The notes: generated by a model from the letters alone, not told the origin. Positions 23,995 to 39,100 are shown, numbered from the stretch's first letter. The stretch is 64,000 bases of DNA from Anolis sagrei (GCF_037176765.1 NC_090023.1:142339366-142403365), one strand, 5' to 3'. Numbers and translations are program-made.

Positions 23995-24178
23995 ATGGCC
24001 AGCAAGAAAGAACCTCCTTTCTTCAATGAAGATACCATTGGAACATGCCATTGTGAACTTGCTTTCTATGACATTATGGAAATTATAATTGAAACTCTCA
24101 CAGGAACATGCTTTGAACTGCGAGTATCTCCTTTTGAAACAGTTATTTCTGTGAAATCTAAAATTCAGAGACTAGAAG
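23995..24178 (+). CDS. ZFAND4: ZFAND4 first coding exon (start codon, start of ubiquitin-like domain)
   Basis: The exon begins at about 23986 after TTTTTTAAAG, nine bases before the ATG, and ends at CTAGAAG before GTACAT. The encoded FFNEDTIG and [18 protein letters not shown] segments are the conserved N-terminus and first beta-hairpin of the ubiquitin-like domain. The start is chosen because it aligns with the known protein start and has no upstream in-frame extension within the exon. Confidence 0.92.
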
Positions 24179-27100
24179 GTACATATATCCCTTTTATGTT
24201 ATAATAATAGTAGAAAACTTTTTAAAATAATGTTTATCTAAAATAATTATCAAAGCAGCATGCTTGCTACATCTTAATTTGAAGCAGTGTGAAATGTGTT
24301 TACTAAGAAGCTTATAACAATCACTAGTCTTAACGAGATTTGTCATTGATTTTTGCAGATACATTTTATTTGTTATACACTTTTGTATATTTGGGTTGGA
24401 ATCTTTCAAGGATAAGGAGATTGAGATAATTGCTTGCATCACAAACAAAATATTAAAGTTGTTAATAAGCTTGACCATCTTTTATCAGTCATCAAAGTAA
24501 GAGGCAGATGTAGTGTAGTACCATAGTTTCAGCATTGGACTGTGGTTCTGGAGACCAGGATTCGAATCCCCACTTGCCCACTCACTGGGTGACTTTAGGC
24601 AAGTCACGCCCTCGCAGCCTCTCAGAGGAAGACAAAAGCACCACTACATGAACAAATCTTGTGATGAAAACCTTGTGACATGTTCCCTTTTGGGTAGCCA
24701 TAGATTGGAGATTACTTGAGCACACAGCAAAACTTGTTCTTCATGGGGATATGTGTTCATAAGTAATATTCAGCAGGTAATTGAGTTTCAAGATCTTATG
24801 AAATGTAACATATAGAAATGTAACCTATATTCCACACTATATTCAGTGTTTCATGGTCAATTCGTACCATTGATTTTCCCCCCAGGTTGATTATAATGAG
24901 TGTGCATAGGTATCTATTTACACATGGTTTTAGAACTCAAGTCCAAGTGTTCTTGAAGCCCAGTACTGTGCGGTTGCATTTAGTTGAATGTGTGTAGAAT
25001 TGCATCATTAATGTTATTTGTGAATAGTTGCCTCTGTTAAGTATCAGTTACGCTGTAGAAATATATCCACATGTATTTCTCCATGCTAGAAGTATTTTCA
25101 GAGAATCCTCATTGTTATCTTCCCTCAGGCTGTTATTTACAAGCACCAAGTGCACCTTTTAAACTTAGTGTTTGGATTCAGTGCTAAGATAAAACATGAT
25201 AAGCATTAAGTATGTATAATGCATTAAAATCACAGCTAATGAAGTGCTTGACCACAGCATCTTATGCAATCAAGACTTTATCCAACACAAGGTCTAGAGA
25301 ACTCTGGGAAGCTTCAGAAGAACATGGAGAAGGGCAATCTCCAGAACTCCACTTGATGAGTAAAGATTCGCAGAGGGCACACAGATTCCCAATTCCTAAA
25401 ATGAAATGAGACACCTTCCCTAGAGATGTTCTCATTTGAGTTTCGAATTATCATCAAAAAGTGCAGACATTCCGGGCACTAAATAAATAATGCCAACCCC
25501 ATTCAATACAACAGGAAAAATATTGCAGTTTCCCAAGATCTAGCTCTGAAACTATATGTAAGAGAAAATTATTTCTCCAGTAATGAAACAGCTGGGACAA
25601 GTTGCAATGTGCTTCTTTTTAAATTGCTGCCCTTTCATAATGAAAAAAACATAGATTGCATGTTTTATGTTTAATGTGGTTTAGAATATTGCTAACCTGG
25701 AAGCCTCTCCTGAGTCCTCTCCACGGCTGTGATAGAGCGGGGTCAAAATGCAGCAAATAATAGTGGTAGATTGCCACAATTGTACAGTGAGCAGAAGCAC
25801 TCTATAAATCTGGATATTCCCATGCTCAATCTTATATTATATCAAAAATAAGAGATAATGAAATTGAAATCTTGGCAGATTTGATAAACTGGAAACAAAA
25901 AACCCCTTAATTTTACACTCCTTCCTAATTTGATCTCTCATTGAGTAAACCTGATGTCTAATTGCTCCCTTATATCAGACAGTGTGTTCTCTTCTTTAGT
26001 TGTAATTTCCTACTGTAGCCTCTGCCATGTCATTTCAACCTCTGCCATGTGGGAATTCTACCCAATTGTCATCTTTCCTGAGTTCATGTACAGTTGTAAA
26101 CTCAAACTATTTACAACTCAAACTATTTACAACCACTAATGCACCTTCCATTTGCAATGCAGCTTTCTATAAGTCTATGTTTTACATTAGTGGTTGTTTG
26201 GTTTTTTAAAAAGAAAAATCAATAAATTTGCATTGGTTGTCACTCTGGTCTTGGACATATCACATCTTCAGGATCGTTAAGAAATTGATTCAGCAAGGTT
26301 GGTGCAAGAATACACTTTGGCCTCTCAGGTTATATTTTCAGAAAGCTACCCCTGGATACTGCATCTAGCTTTCAGCTGTTGCTTAATGTATAAAACTTTA
26401 ATATGTTCAAAAAGTACATTATTGATCAAATCTGTTTAATGCAGATTGTAGGTAAAAATTAACCTTCCTGATTTTTTATTCATTGAACACACCATTGAAG
26501 TATCACATTTCATCATTTAATCTCATAGTAGAAATACAACAATTCATAACTCTAGCCAGATTTATTTTGTTTAAAATATGATTTTAATGCTAATGGTGAT
26601 TGTATATTCTTGCTTTAACCTTATCTGCCTAAGTTTTGCTGGTTTCTAAAGAAATTATTTCTTAGTAAATGTGCTTAAAATGATTCTGTTAATAAGTCAT
26701 TTTTTTAAAAAAAAATGTGTTTAGGTATTCCTGTATCCCAGCAGCACTTAATATGGAATGAAGAAGAGCTGGAAGATGATTATGGTTTGAATGATTATGA
26801 GTAAGTATTTAAAAGAAATTGCCTCTGACATTAATATTACTGCAGTTGAGGAAAATTGAGGGAAGAATTATAACTTTCATTTGTTTGTTTCTTTGTTTGC
26901 AGAATTTCAGAAGGTTGTACTTTGAAGCTGATATTGGCAATGCGAGGTGGACCTATTAATACTAGAAGAGGTAAGTGCCTGTTAATTTTTCTCTGAAGTA
27001 TTCTACATTATTAGGATAAACTGAGAATTACCCTGTTATAGATTCTTCTGAGACCTGAGAAGAAAACTGAACATATGGTTTAGTGAATGGAAAACCACAT

Positions 27101-30100
27101 GCACATTTCTTTCCTACTTTAGTCTGGCCTTTCATATCATGTACTTATATGATGTGGGGAAAGCAATGACAATGTATACTTTTCAGTCTCATGTACAGTT
27201 GCTGTCACTTGTAGGACCTGGCAGTAAGCTCTCACTTTTGACTTTTTAACGAACATATTTGTATTAAAACACACATAGTGTTTTATACACACACATATAG
27301 AGGGTTCCAAAATATATAAACATTTTAAGAAAGGGGGGGGGGACCCTATTAATATATACCAATAAAAATATTTATTAATACAGGGTTAGTCAAAATGAAT
27401 AGGCCAAAATGAATAGGAAATTGTAGCCGAATTGGCCTATTCATTTTGACTAACCCTGTATATACCAATAACATATGATTTCTCTAATTGCAAGAGATGC
27501 CAAAGTGGTTACCATTAGCATCCGGACAGTTCTGATTACAGCAAACTACTACTTGATCAGAGTTGACCAAAGTTTCCATTAGTATTGCTGTGCATACTGT
27601 TTCAATTTTTTTCTCAAAGTACCACAGTGTAGCTGGTTTTCTATGGTAGACTACATCCTTTAAGGTACGCCATAGATAGAAGTCGGAGTGTTAAGTCAAT
27701 TGTACCTCTTTGTTCTCTCCATTGTCCTAGCAAACTCTCATGTCTCAGTGGAAGTACGATGGGAAGCCATTTTGTTGGAAGTAAAATCAATAATTCCCCA
27801 AAAGTATATGAATTACAGCTAAAATTGATGTGCGTAGCATATCTAGATATTATATGTGTTGTATGCTTGTTCTGCTAATTCCTCTCTCAGAAGTGTTTGG
27901 TACACTTCTGTGGCAAGCGTGTAAACTGTTCCAATACCATAGCAGAAGAAACTGACTTGTTGCTGTGTGAGGTCTCCAGGATTTTCCCTTGTGTACATCA
28001 CACACAATACTGTGAATCTCAAACTTATCATGAAAATGTGCAGTTGTTGAGTGTGTTGGAGGTTCTGTTGCATACTCACGCCTTCATTGTCATTGTACTT
28101 CCACAATGTTCTCAAATTTCAAATACTACTTCAAAATAGTCTTGTGCTTCTCCAACGACAACTATACTTCCACCATTTTCTAATTTCCTGCCAGTTGCAT
28201 TGTGATGTTAGGATTCATCTGATTAATGAAATCTTTTGAGAGAATGTTAACTACACATTGTTACTATCATTCAGTTCAACTTTGAAAAGTAATACAGTGG
28301 AACCTTGACTTAAGGCAGGTCCTTCAGAACAAACCTTTCTGAGAAAAGGTTCATTTTGGGGTCACTAAAAGTTGCAAATGATCTGAGATCACACAACAAA
28401 AATTGCAGTAGTTGAAGTAAATGACAATGAAGACAGCCATTTGCTAATCATATATTGATCTTGCCAGTGAATGCTTCCCAAGCCTAATGATCAATATCAC
28501 TTCCATCTTGTTTCAATTAAATTTCAGTCTGTTTACCTGCATCCAGACAACAATTAATTACTAACACAACCGTTTTGGCATTTGTAAAAGAGAGAACGAA
28601 TTGGGTGTCATCACTATAGTGATAACACCCAGTCCCAGAGATCCAGATGACTCTCCCCATGACTTCATGCAGATGTTAAAAACCATAGGGGGCAATACTA
28701 TGGAACCCCAAAGGCGAATGGCCCAAAAGCTAAAAAAAACAGAACCCCAGAACCACCTTCTGGGAATGGTCACCCAGGAAAGACCAAAGACTTTCTTAGA
28801 ATGGAGAGGTTAGAGAATGGCTAGTAGTTGCCAAGAGAATTTGGTTCTAATGTAATTTTTAAAGTAAGTCTTACAATTGCTTGTGATATAAGTTTGGTGT
28901 AACTATAACAGCGATGCTCTTTTACATTCAGCTAGACACCAAGGAAGCGTCCTACTAGTTATGAGTGCCCCTAACTGCACCTTACATATGCATATATCCA
29001 CTTGGAGATGGAATGCAGGGTTCTTAGTTGCCATACTTCTAGACAGTGGTATCATGAGGTGGAAGTCACTCAAATCATTACTCTCTATCAACATTACAAC
29101 TTTTACACAGTGGTCCCCTGTCACTGATGATTTGGCCAGTAAATAGAAAAAGTTAGCTAAGTTTGCAAATACTTTAATTGAAACTTCTTACAGTTCTGCC
29201 TTGACAAATACCTGATTATATTCGTTTTAATGTATTTAATTGCTAACATCTTAAAGCTAGTCCCTCCGTTTGATCTATTAGAGCAGATGTGGGCAACTTC
29301 TTGGAAGACTAAAGGACTGCATTCACTCTCCAGGAGATCTTGGAAGGGCCATAACAACAGTAAAATGAAATGCATTTCTCACTGTTTCTCTTCTCTGTAG
29401 TTCCTGTGGCAGATCCCATTAGGGAAATAACAGAATACATGGATCCCAGCCAGGATGACCTCTGGGAGAAGATCCCATCCAATAACCATGCTACCTTCTT
29501 GGTTTATCGGGAAGGAGACCAGCTGAACTTCTTCCGTATTATAGACAGAGGAGATGGAACTTTAACACCAATATCTGAATCTTTGAGGTATATGGAATTT
29601 TAATTCATTTCATAGGGGAAGTTCTCTACACAGATTATCCACTCAAGCGACCAAGGCTGTTTCAGTTCTGTGTCCCAGCATAAAGCCAGACTGCGCCAGA
29701 TCTAGATAATCAGTGTCTACAAAGAATCCCTGGAGTTGTGAGGCCATCGCACATTCCATGACTTTGCCCAAAAAGGGGAGATTGGAAACTGGCTGAAAGT
29801 TGTTCAATTGGGTGGGATCCAATAATAGTTTTTTTCAACAGCGGTTTTATTACAGCTTCTTTTAAACAGGCTGAAATCTTGCCGTCCTGTAAGGACATTG
29901 TCCTTACTGAAAAGCTAGCATACTGTATTATTTATTTATTTATTTATTTACCACTTTTTTACCCCGGGGGAATCAGCCTTTCAACAGGCAGCAGTTTGAT
30001 GCCATACACACATATATCAAATAAACAATTACAATTAAAACCAAACAATTAAAACATAAATCATTAAAAACAACAATTAAAATCACACCAACCAAAAACT

Positions 30101-33100
30101 ATTATTATTAGTATTAGGTTTGCCAAGGAAAAAATAAAGGAATACATGTTTGAAACAGTTTGGTAACTTTTCTTTATTTCACAAATCCCATCCTATATCC
30201 TCACAGGGTGTCTCAGAACAAAAATTAACATTTTGATGAAGTAGAATCTGATAAAGGAATAATATAATATATCAGGTTAATGAAAAGAAAAGGATGGGAG
30301 ATTCTAAATTATTTTCTTTTTGTAATTAGGTGAAAAAAAACCAGTGTGTGATTCTAGACTGCATTATTAGGAGTATAATGTGTGGATCTAAGGAAATAAT
30401 AATACCACTGCTTTCTGATGCTCTAGAAACTGAAACATAGAGCAATGGATTCCAATTCCAGGAAAAGGGATTCCACCTAAACATTAGAAAGACCTTCCTG
30501 ACAGAACATGAATTTGGTGCCTGAGAATGTTGTGGGGTCTCATCCTCTGGAGTTTTTTTTTTTTTAAGAGAAACTTGATGTCTATCTGTCAGGAGTGCAT
30601 TGGTTGTGTTTTCCTGCAGGGCATGGAGGTTGGCCTGATTAGTCCTTGGGGTCTCTTACAACTCTACTTTTCTGTATTTCTGTGCACAGGGAGGAGGGTG
30701 AGAGGAAAGCTTTTTAAAGTTTTCGTTAACCACTTGCAATTAATAGCAGATAAAAGAGCAAATCCAGGGAAAACAAAACAGCCGCATTCCTAGGAATCAG
30801 TCTGCTTTTATGTCACAAATATTGGTGTAGTTAAACTGAATTTCTTTGAATGCATTCTAGCTTTAAATGTAAATATTTGTGATCTTGGCACATCATTAAT
30901 GTTTACATAATGTTTTCATCATCTTGCACATGTTCTTACGATATGAACTTTTTCTGAAGTATCTAAGAGTAGAATAGCCCGCTTGTTCTCTCTCCTTGTC
31001 AGTGCTGGTTCGGTTTATAATTTGGGTACTGAAAACAATGAAGATAAAGAGGCATGTCCTTCTAGTCAGCAGATGATTGAGAACTCCATCACAATGAATA
31101 AAATGAAATTGCTCAAGATGAAGATGGAGAACATAAATCTCAGCAAAAAAGTGAGCCTATACTCTTATGGCCTCTGCAGAATTATTTGTGTTTTTGCATT
31201 CCAGATCTTGAAAGTGATTGCTGTTCTCTCAAATGAAGGGAAATGTTTTTATGCCCCTAAAGGAGATAAATTTACCCACACTGCTGGTCCATTTTAGATT
31301 TGTATGATAGTTTAAAAAACTGACCCTTTTGATCAGTCTGTGATCATTTGTTCTCTTTATTACAGTGGCAGACTTTGGTCTATCTGTTTGATGCATTTGT
31401 AAGACCCACATAAGGCAAGGATCGAAAAAGGTTTTTCATTAACATAAACAATTGGAACTAGGAGTAGCAATTCTCCATCTCTTTGGAAGACCCTGAGAAC
31501 TTCCCTATAATGGCACCTAAGGTCCAAGGAATTGTAGACAAAAGGTCTCATTGAGGAAGAGTAGAATAGTCATTGCTCCCATGAAATTTCTCCTGACAGA
31601 ATAATTCCTCTCAGCCAAAGCACATTTTTAGGTACTTGTCAATATGCCGTGTTTCACTGTGTAATAGTTGCCACCACATAATCTTGCATCCCTCTTTTCT
31701 CGTCCAAAAACTCATTTCTTGCCTTTCCTTGCTTAATTGTCACATTAAAAAAAAAACAGAAACGGAACCAGCTAGAACTATCCCTCTTTCCTCCTCCTTT
31801 CTCAAAGGGAAGATTTTTTTAAAGCACACAGAAATAAACCTCCCTCCTTCCTCCTCTCTTTTCCTTGTCTCTCTGAGGTAAGACAGTTTTTTTAAATTAA
31901 AAAAACAAGGATAAAACAGTTTTTTCTTCATATAATGTTCACAACCCCCCCCCCTTTTTTTGTAAAAAATTGCATTAAAATGTGACCATTATGCAGTGAA
32001 ATCCAGTATGAATATCTCATCATTTTCCAGGTTAGTGTTTACGTTACTTTTATGTATGTACATACATATTTTAGCTATTTTCCATCTTTTCTTCAAATTG
32101 AACTTAAAAATATCCAAAGCTTTATTGGTTTTTTAAAAGTCTTTTGTTCATAGAATTACTGTCAATGTTAGACTACTGCTTAAAACAATTTGTATCAATT
32201 ATTATTATTATTATTAGTAGTAGTAGTAGTAGTAGTAGAATAGTATAGTATTGTTATGTTTATTTATGCCCCGCTTTTTCTCTCCACAAGGAGACTCAAA
32301 CTGCAAGACATTGCCAAAAAAAGTTGGCAGTTAAATGTTCAATTAGTTTAAATGGTCAGTTTGATTCAAAGAGAAAATAGAATGGGTTTATAGTGAGAAT
32401 TGTCATGAGAATTTGTTTCCTTTTGCCCATAGGATTGTCTAGGTCAGTGGTTCTCAACCTGTGGGTCTCCAGGTGTTTTGGCCTACCACTCGCAGAAATC
32501 CCAACCAGTTTACTAGCTGTTAGGATTTCTGGGAGTTGAAGGCCAAAACATTGGGGAGCCCACAGGTTGAGAGCCATTGGTCTAGGTCAATGGTTTCCAG
32601 TCTGCAGAGCCTGGATATTGAGGAACTTCAACTCCCAGAAACTTCAGTCAGCTTGACAAATTGTGAAAGTTTCTGGTAGTTGTAGCCCAGCAGTTATTTG
32701 GGATGCATGATTAGAACCCACTGCCATACTTGATATTGCTCTTCACATAACAACACCTCTTTTTTCTCATTTTCACAGCCCAATAGAACTGTTAAAGGGA
32801 CTCCTCATCCTCCAAATGCTCCACGTTCATCTAGCGGCTCTGTGACAAGTACACATCATAAATTACTCCGAACACTCCCCCACATTGGACAGCCCTGTTT
32901 ACCTTCTGAAAATGTACTTACCTCAGAAACATCTCAAAAGACACTTTCAGTTTTGCCGGCTGCTGGTAGGAGAATGCCTTCCATTTCTAGCAACTTTATT
33001 ACAGAAAACAACAGAATGGAAAGTATGCAACAGACTCAGTCGATTAGCAGCATTGCAACACCACAGAAAGTAATATGCATGCAGAAAGAAGATGCAAAAA

Positions 33101-36100
33101 TATCTATAGACACAGTTCTTCCAGTTCTAGCTCCACTCAAAAGTTCAGAAAAAAATACCGAAACTGGTGGATCAACAAATGAGAAAAGTTCTATTTTATA
33201 TCCCGATACCTCAAATGTAAACTCATATGCTACAGAAGAAAGGCTAGGAGAACCAAACTTTACTGAAGCATGCAGTGAATTGTATGAAATAGGAAAAGTG
33301 AATACAGAGTGCAGATTATCTGAGGGGGATGTCAACTCTTCCATTGCAGAGCATTCTAACAAGTCCATTACAAAAAGTCTAAGCATTACACCAGCAGATA
33401 GTACAATTCGAAGCTCTCAAGATATCAGTCATCAGAGAAATGCACAACTATCACCTCTTCGCTGTACAAATTATTCAGCACCAATTGTACATTACAGCCC
33501 TCAGAAAACTCAAACACACTCCAAATCTTTAGAAGTTGGTAACTTGAAGCCTGTTGCCTCTCCAAATGTCCTACAGCCACTAGAGGTGCAGAACTTAGCA
33601 GATCCCTCTTATCCAAGGACTTCTAGATTTCATTGTGATGCACCGTCAAAGCATTCTGTTGTCAAAAGACCTGATACCCATTCTAAAAAGAAGGCAAGGG
33701 AAACCACCGGAGTGCCAATGAAAGCATCCAAAGATCCTGTTTTTTCTGTAAATAATGGGGGGTTTCTTAGTTCGATGACTCAAAGCACGAACAGAAATGG
33801 GTTGAAGAATTCCTGTGGCACAAGCAGGTTTTGGACTTCTGGTATTCCACTAACTACAGATCTCCAGCATTTTCAAGAAGAAAGATTTAGCTTGGTCCCT
33901 TCCTATGATGACATGCCGGGATACCTTTTGGTAATTAGTTTTATAATACCACTGCATTTCTGTTCATGTTTCCTTAGAAGATTCAGTCCATTTTTATTTC
34001 AGTCAGGATACTAAGTTCTCTACATCTGCAATTGAGAAATTGATCTATTTTGTACACACCTTGCACCAAGATTGCTCAGATAGACTTGACACAGATTTGC
34101 CTAGTTCAAGGGCCTTATTCAGGGTCTAAGTGAATCCATTGAGGCTAGAAATTTTCTAGTAAATTAGAAACAAATTGCCAATTTGTGTATGCATCTTGGA
34201 CGTAAATTTCTTACTAATATTCTCAACCAAACAGACAGCCAAGACCCTTGGTCATATAAAGACACTGTTGTGGTAATGCTATACTTATCACACACCAAGC
34301 CATAAAATTTGTCTTGACAACAAAGAAAATATTCATTATGTAGATCAATGTTTCCCAAACTTTGGTCCTCCAGGTGATTTGGACTTCCATTCCCACAATT
34401 CCTAACAGCTGGAAGTCTGGCTAGGACTTCTGGGAGTTGAAGTCCCAAACACCTGGAGGACCAAAGGTTAGGAAACACTGATGTAAACAAAGTCTTAGAG
34501 GTCGGGTTCTGTTGTTCAACTAAGTATGTATGCATGTATAAGTATGCTGTGTTGTCCTGTTGTCAATGATCTGTGTATAGAATGAATGATGTAAATGTGA
34601 CTCACGGGCTGCATACATTCCCAAGACCATTTTTTGTCTATAAAACTCTCAGTGTTCAACCCCCACCCCCCCACCCCCAAAATTGCCCTGAAATTTTGTT
34701 TGGCTCAAAAGATACATTTTTCTCACAGGAAATTATCTTCTAAAACTAATTAATTTTTAATCAGTGCTCATTAAGAAGAAAAAATAAAATCTAGTTTGGG
34801 GTAGGGGTGGCAGAGAGTGTGACACTCCAAGCTCTCCCAAGGGGCCAGTGCAGTTTTTGTAGTGGTTTGTGTTTTTCAGCAGTAATGTTGTTTGATGAGT
34901 TAGAATCATAGAATCCTAGGGTTGGAAGAGACCTCGTAGGCCAACCCTCCGCCAAAAAGCAGGAAAATCACATGCAAAACACGCCCGACAGAAGGCCTCT
35001 GTTTAAAAGCCTCCAAAGAATGAGCCTCCACCACATTCCGGGGCAGAGAGTTCCACTGCTGAACAGCTCCCACAGCTAAGAAGTTCTTCCTAATAATGTT
35101 TAGGTGGAATCTCCTTTCCTGTAGTTTGAAGCCATTGTTCCGAGTCCTAGTCTCCAGGGCAGTAGAAAACAAGCCTGCTCCCTCCTCCCTAAGACTTCCC
35201 CTCACATATTTATGCATGGCCATCATGTCTCTTCTCAGCCTTCTCTTCTGCAGGCTAAACATGCCCTGCTCTTTAATCAGTTTTTCATAGGGCTTGTTCT
35301 CCAGACCCCTGATCATTTTAGTCACCTTCCGCTGGACACATTCCATCTTGTCAGCATCTTGCTTAAATTGCAGTGCCCAGAATTGGACACAGTATTCCAG
35401 GTATGGTCTGAGCAAGGCAGAATAGAGGGGTAGCATGATTTCCCTGGATCTAGACACTAGACTCCTGTTTATGCAGGCCAAAATTCCAATTGTTTCTTCT
35501 TTAAAGAATTGGGGAAACTTTTATGGACTTTTTGCATTAAAAGAAGAATGAATTGAATGGATTTGAGAATTAGTAGGATTTGAATTTCAAGAGAAGCGTA
35601 AATTTATAGTTACAGAAAAAAGTTGCAAGTTATATTCTTTGTTGTTTTTCAATGTATTCCCTGTTGTATGTGTCTGTCTTACTTTAGTATCATCTTTAAT
35701 AAAAAAATAAACCTAGAAAAAATTGGATTTTCCATGCCATCATATTCCCCATTTCTACATATGGTTGTGAAAACTGATAGGAAGAAAATAAAGTCTCATA
35801 GTGGTGCTGGAGAAGTTCTATAGGTATCATGGGCTGCTAAAAAGCCAAATAAATGGTATCAAAACAAATCAAACTCTCCCTCGAAGTCAAGATAACTAAA
35901 CTGAGGCTGTCGTAATTTGGACATATCATAAGAAAACCAGATTCACTAGAAAAGACAGTAAGGTAGAAGCTCAAAGCAGGATGGAAAGAGAAAGGCTACG
36001 TTCCAGATGGACAGGCTCAGTCAAGCAAACCATGGCCCTGCGTGATGGTGGTCTCTTATTCATACAGTCACCATAAATTTAAGTCGACAGCAGGTAGCAA

Positions 36101-39100
36101 CAATAGAAAATGAAACAATTGTTTATTTTGCTAGAGTTTAATGGCATCTAAGTGGGAAAATCAAAAGCTAGAGATACTATGGTGCGGGGAAAGTGGATAC
36201 AGACTGCTGCGCATTTAACATTTTTTAGTCAAGCATTCAAAAGTATTTGGCTGAGAAATTGTGTAATATATAGTGTAAATTATACATCAAGGCTGTGGCT
36301 TCCTTGATTGAGTCTATCCATCTGAAATGTGGTTTTCTCTTGAGTTGTAGATTTGGTCTGCTTGCAATACAGTTAGAGTAGACCCACTGAACCAGCTGAT
36401 AAATTGTGAGATGATTCTTACATACTGTAAATCCCATTTCTGTGTTATGGTACCCTGTTTGTAGAACAGATAGAACTGGCACTGAAATAATAATTATGTT
36501 TCATATTCAAATACGTAACTAATGTGGGCATCATTTGTATTTCTGTTTCCTCCTGTCAGAAGAGTTTGCAATTATTAAAAAGGGCCCCTTGGTGGTGCAG
36601 CAGACTAAACCGCTGAGCTGCTGAACTTGCTGACCAAAAGGTTGGTGGTTCGAATCCAGGGAGCAGGGTGAGCTTCCACTGTTAGGCCCAGCTTCTGCCA
36701 ACCTAGCAGTTCGAAAACATGCAAGTGTGAGTAGATCAATAGCTACCGCTTCTGCAGGAAGGTAACAGCGCTCCATGCAATCATGCCGGCCACATGATCT
36801 CGGAGGCATCTATAGACATTGCCGGCTCTTTGGCTTAGAAATGGAGATGAGCTCCACCCACCAGAGTTGGACACGACTGGACTTAATGTCAGGGGAAACC
36901 TTTATCTTTTTAATGATAGGATGTTGTTGGATTTATTTTATTTTGGTGTCCAATAGTTTAGCCCATGGGACATAATTCCAAATTGATTCCAGATGTTTTT
37001 TCTTCTTCCTGCTCCTGCTCCTCATCATCTTCTTCTTATTCTCTTAGTCATCTGGAGTTGGATTGAATGGAAATATTGTGAATACTGGGAAAAGAGCAAG
37101 TGAGTAATAAATCTGAATTCATAAATTGATGTTAATGCTTTTTGGTGTAATCAAATATAGCTAAGAGAATGGTGTAATTGTGTGTTTATGCAACAGTATG
37201 GCAGTTCAGATGTGACCTGAGAGCCACACTTTCCTCATCAGTTCAGTTTGTATTGTTAATTTGTATTTTAATATCATGTGTTGCTGGAATTTTAAAAAAA
37301 ATACACTGGACACTATTTTAAAAATTATGCTGGGAAGTGTTTTTTAACTCACAAAAAGTCTTTCCTGTGAGCTGCTGTTCTTTCTCCATTTCTGTGATAA
37401 CAAATGTAATACTCATATTTTCTATTTCAAAGTAGGTGATCCAACTCATTTTCCACCAGTGAATGGTTCAGCTCAGCCTAAAAAGAAGATTACAAATCAT
37501 TGTTTCTTTTGTGGAAAGAAAACCGGATTGTCTACTAGCTTTGAATGTAGGTAAGTTGCGTTTACATTTCAAAATGTGTTTATCCTAAAGAAAAAGTACA
37601 ACAAAGCACCGAACAGTTTGAAGATGACAGAAAAACACCAGATATGTTTTTCAGAAAGGAAATGTTGTCAAATCTGAAGCCTCTATTCAAAAGATTCAAA
37701 TTATTGAAAGAGACCACTAAGACCATCTAGTTCAATGCCCTGGAAACACAGAGTCAAAGCACTCCCAACAGATGGCCATCCACCCTCTGCTTTAAAACCT
37801 CTGGATAAGGAGAGCACATCACACTCCGAGGCAGTATATTCCTTCAGCAAACAGCTCTTGCTATCAGGATGATCTTCCTAAGGTGGAATCTCTTTTTCCT
37901 ACAATTTGAATCCATTGCTCTGTGTCCTAATCTCCAGAGCAGCAGAAAACTTGACCCCTCTTCAGTGTCACATCCTTTCAAGTAATTAAGCGTGACTATC
38001 ATATCCCTCTTAGCCTTCTTTTCTCCAAACTAAACATTCCCAAATCTTTAAGTCACTCCTCATAGGGTTTGGTTTCTGGACCTTTCATCATGTTAGTTGC
38101 TGTCCTCTGTACACCTTCCACTTTGTCAATATCCATCTTGAATTGTGGGGCCCAGAAATGGACACAGTATTCCAGGTGAAGCCTGGTCAAAGCAGAATAG
38201 AGAGATGCCATGACTTCCCTCGATCTAGACCCAGGCATGGGCAAATTTCGGTTCTACGGGTGTTTTGGACTTAAACTCCCACAATTCCTAACAGCCAATA
38301 GGCTATTAGGAATTATGGGAATTGCTGTCCAAAACACCTGAAGGGCTGAAGTTTGCCCATGCCTGATCTAGACACTGTACTCCTTTTTATGTAGTCTAGA
38401 ATCACAATGGAATTTTTAGCTGCTGCATCACATTATTGACTCATGTTCAACTTCTTGTCTACTAAGACTCCCAAGATGTTTTTCACATATACTGTTTTCA
38501 GGCCAGGGGTGACCATCCTATATATCTGCATTTCATCTTCTTTTTTTGCCTAAGTGTAGAACCCTCTGATTTTATTAGTTTTGGCCCAGCTCTACAATCT
38601 GGTCAAATCATGTTGAATTCTGATCCTGTCCTCTGGGGTATTAACTATCCCTCCCAGTTTGGTGTCAGCTGCAATTTCAATAAGCATGTCCTCTATTCCA
38701 TGATCAGTATCATTGATAAAGATGTTGAATACTCTTGGGTAATAACAACGACAGTTTATGTTTTACCCGCATCTCCTTGTGGGTCAGGGCAAGGTACAAC
38801 ATGGTTGAAAACATTGTTATTGCTCACACGTTCCTTTTTGAGATGCAGTCATGGAAACCTGCTCCTCTAATGCAATCAGGGAGAAGTTTCTGATATAAAA
38901 CACCTTTATATCACATCTTCTAAGAGACAATTGCTCCTTTTTTCTGACATATCATGGTCCATGTTCATATCTATACACATAACAAAAGTGAAAATATGTA
39001 TGTGTGCATGTGGCTGGGATGCCCACTTTCAGAGACAGGCTCCCAATTCCACAAACAGCTAGATCATGTGACATCAATGGCCCTCACTCCAATGACATTG

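Noticed and set aside
36237-36482. Minus-strand frame containing [15 protein letters not shown], similar to the BovB end
   Set aside because: Only about 15 residues look BovB-like and the rest does not, so it may be chance; left out as a feature.
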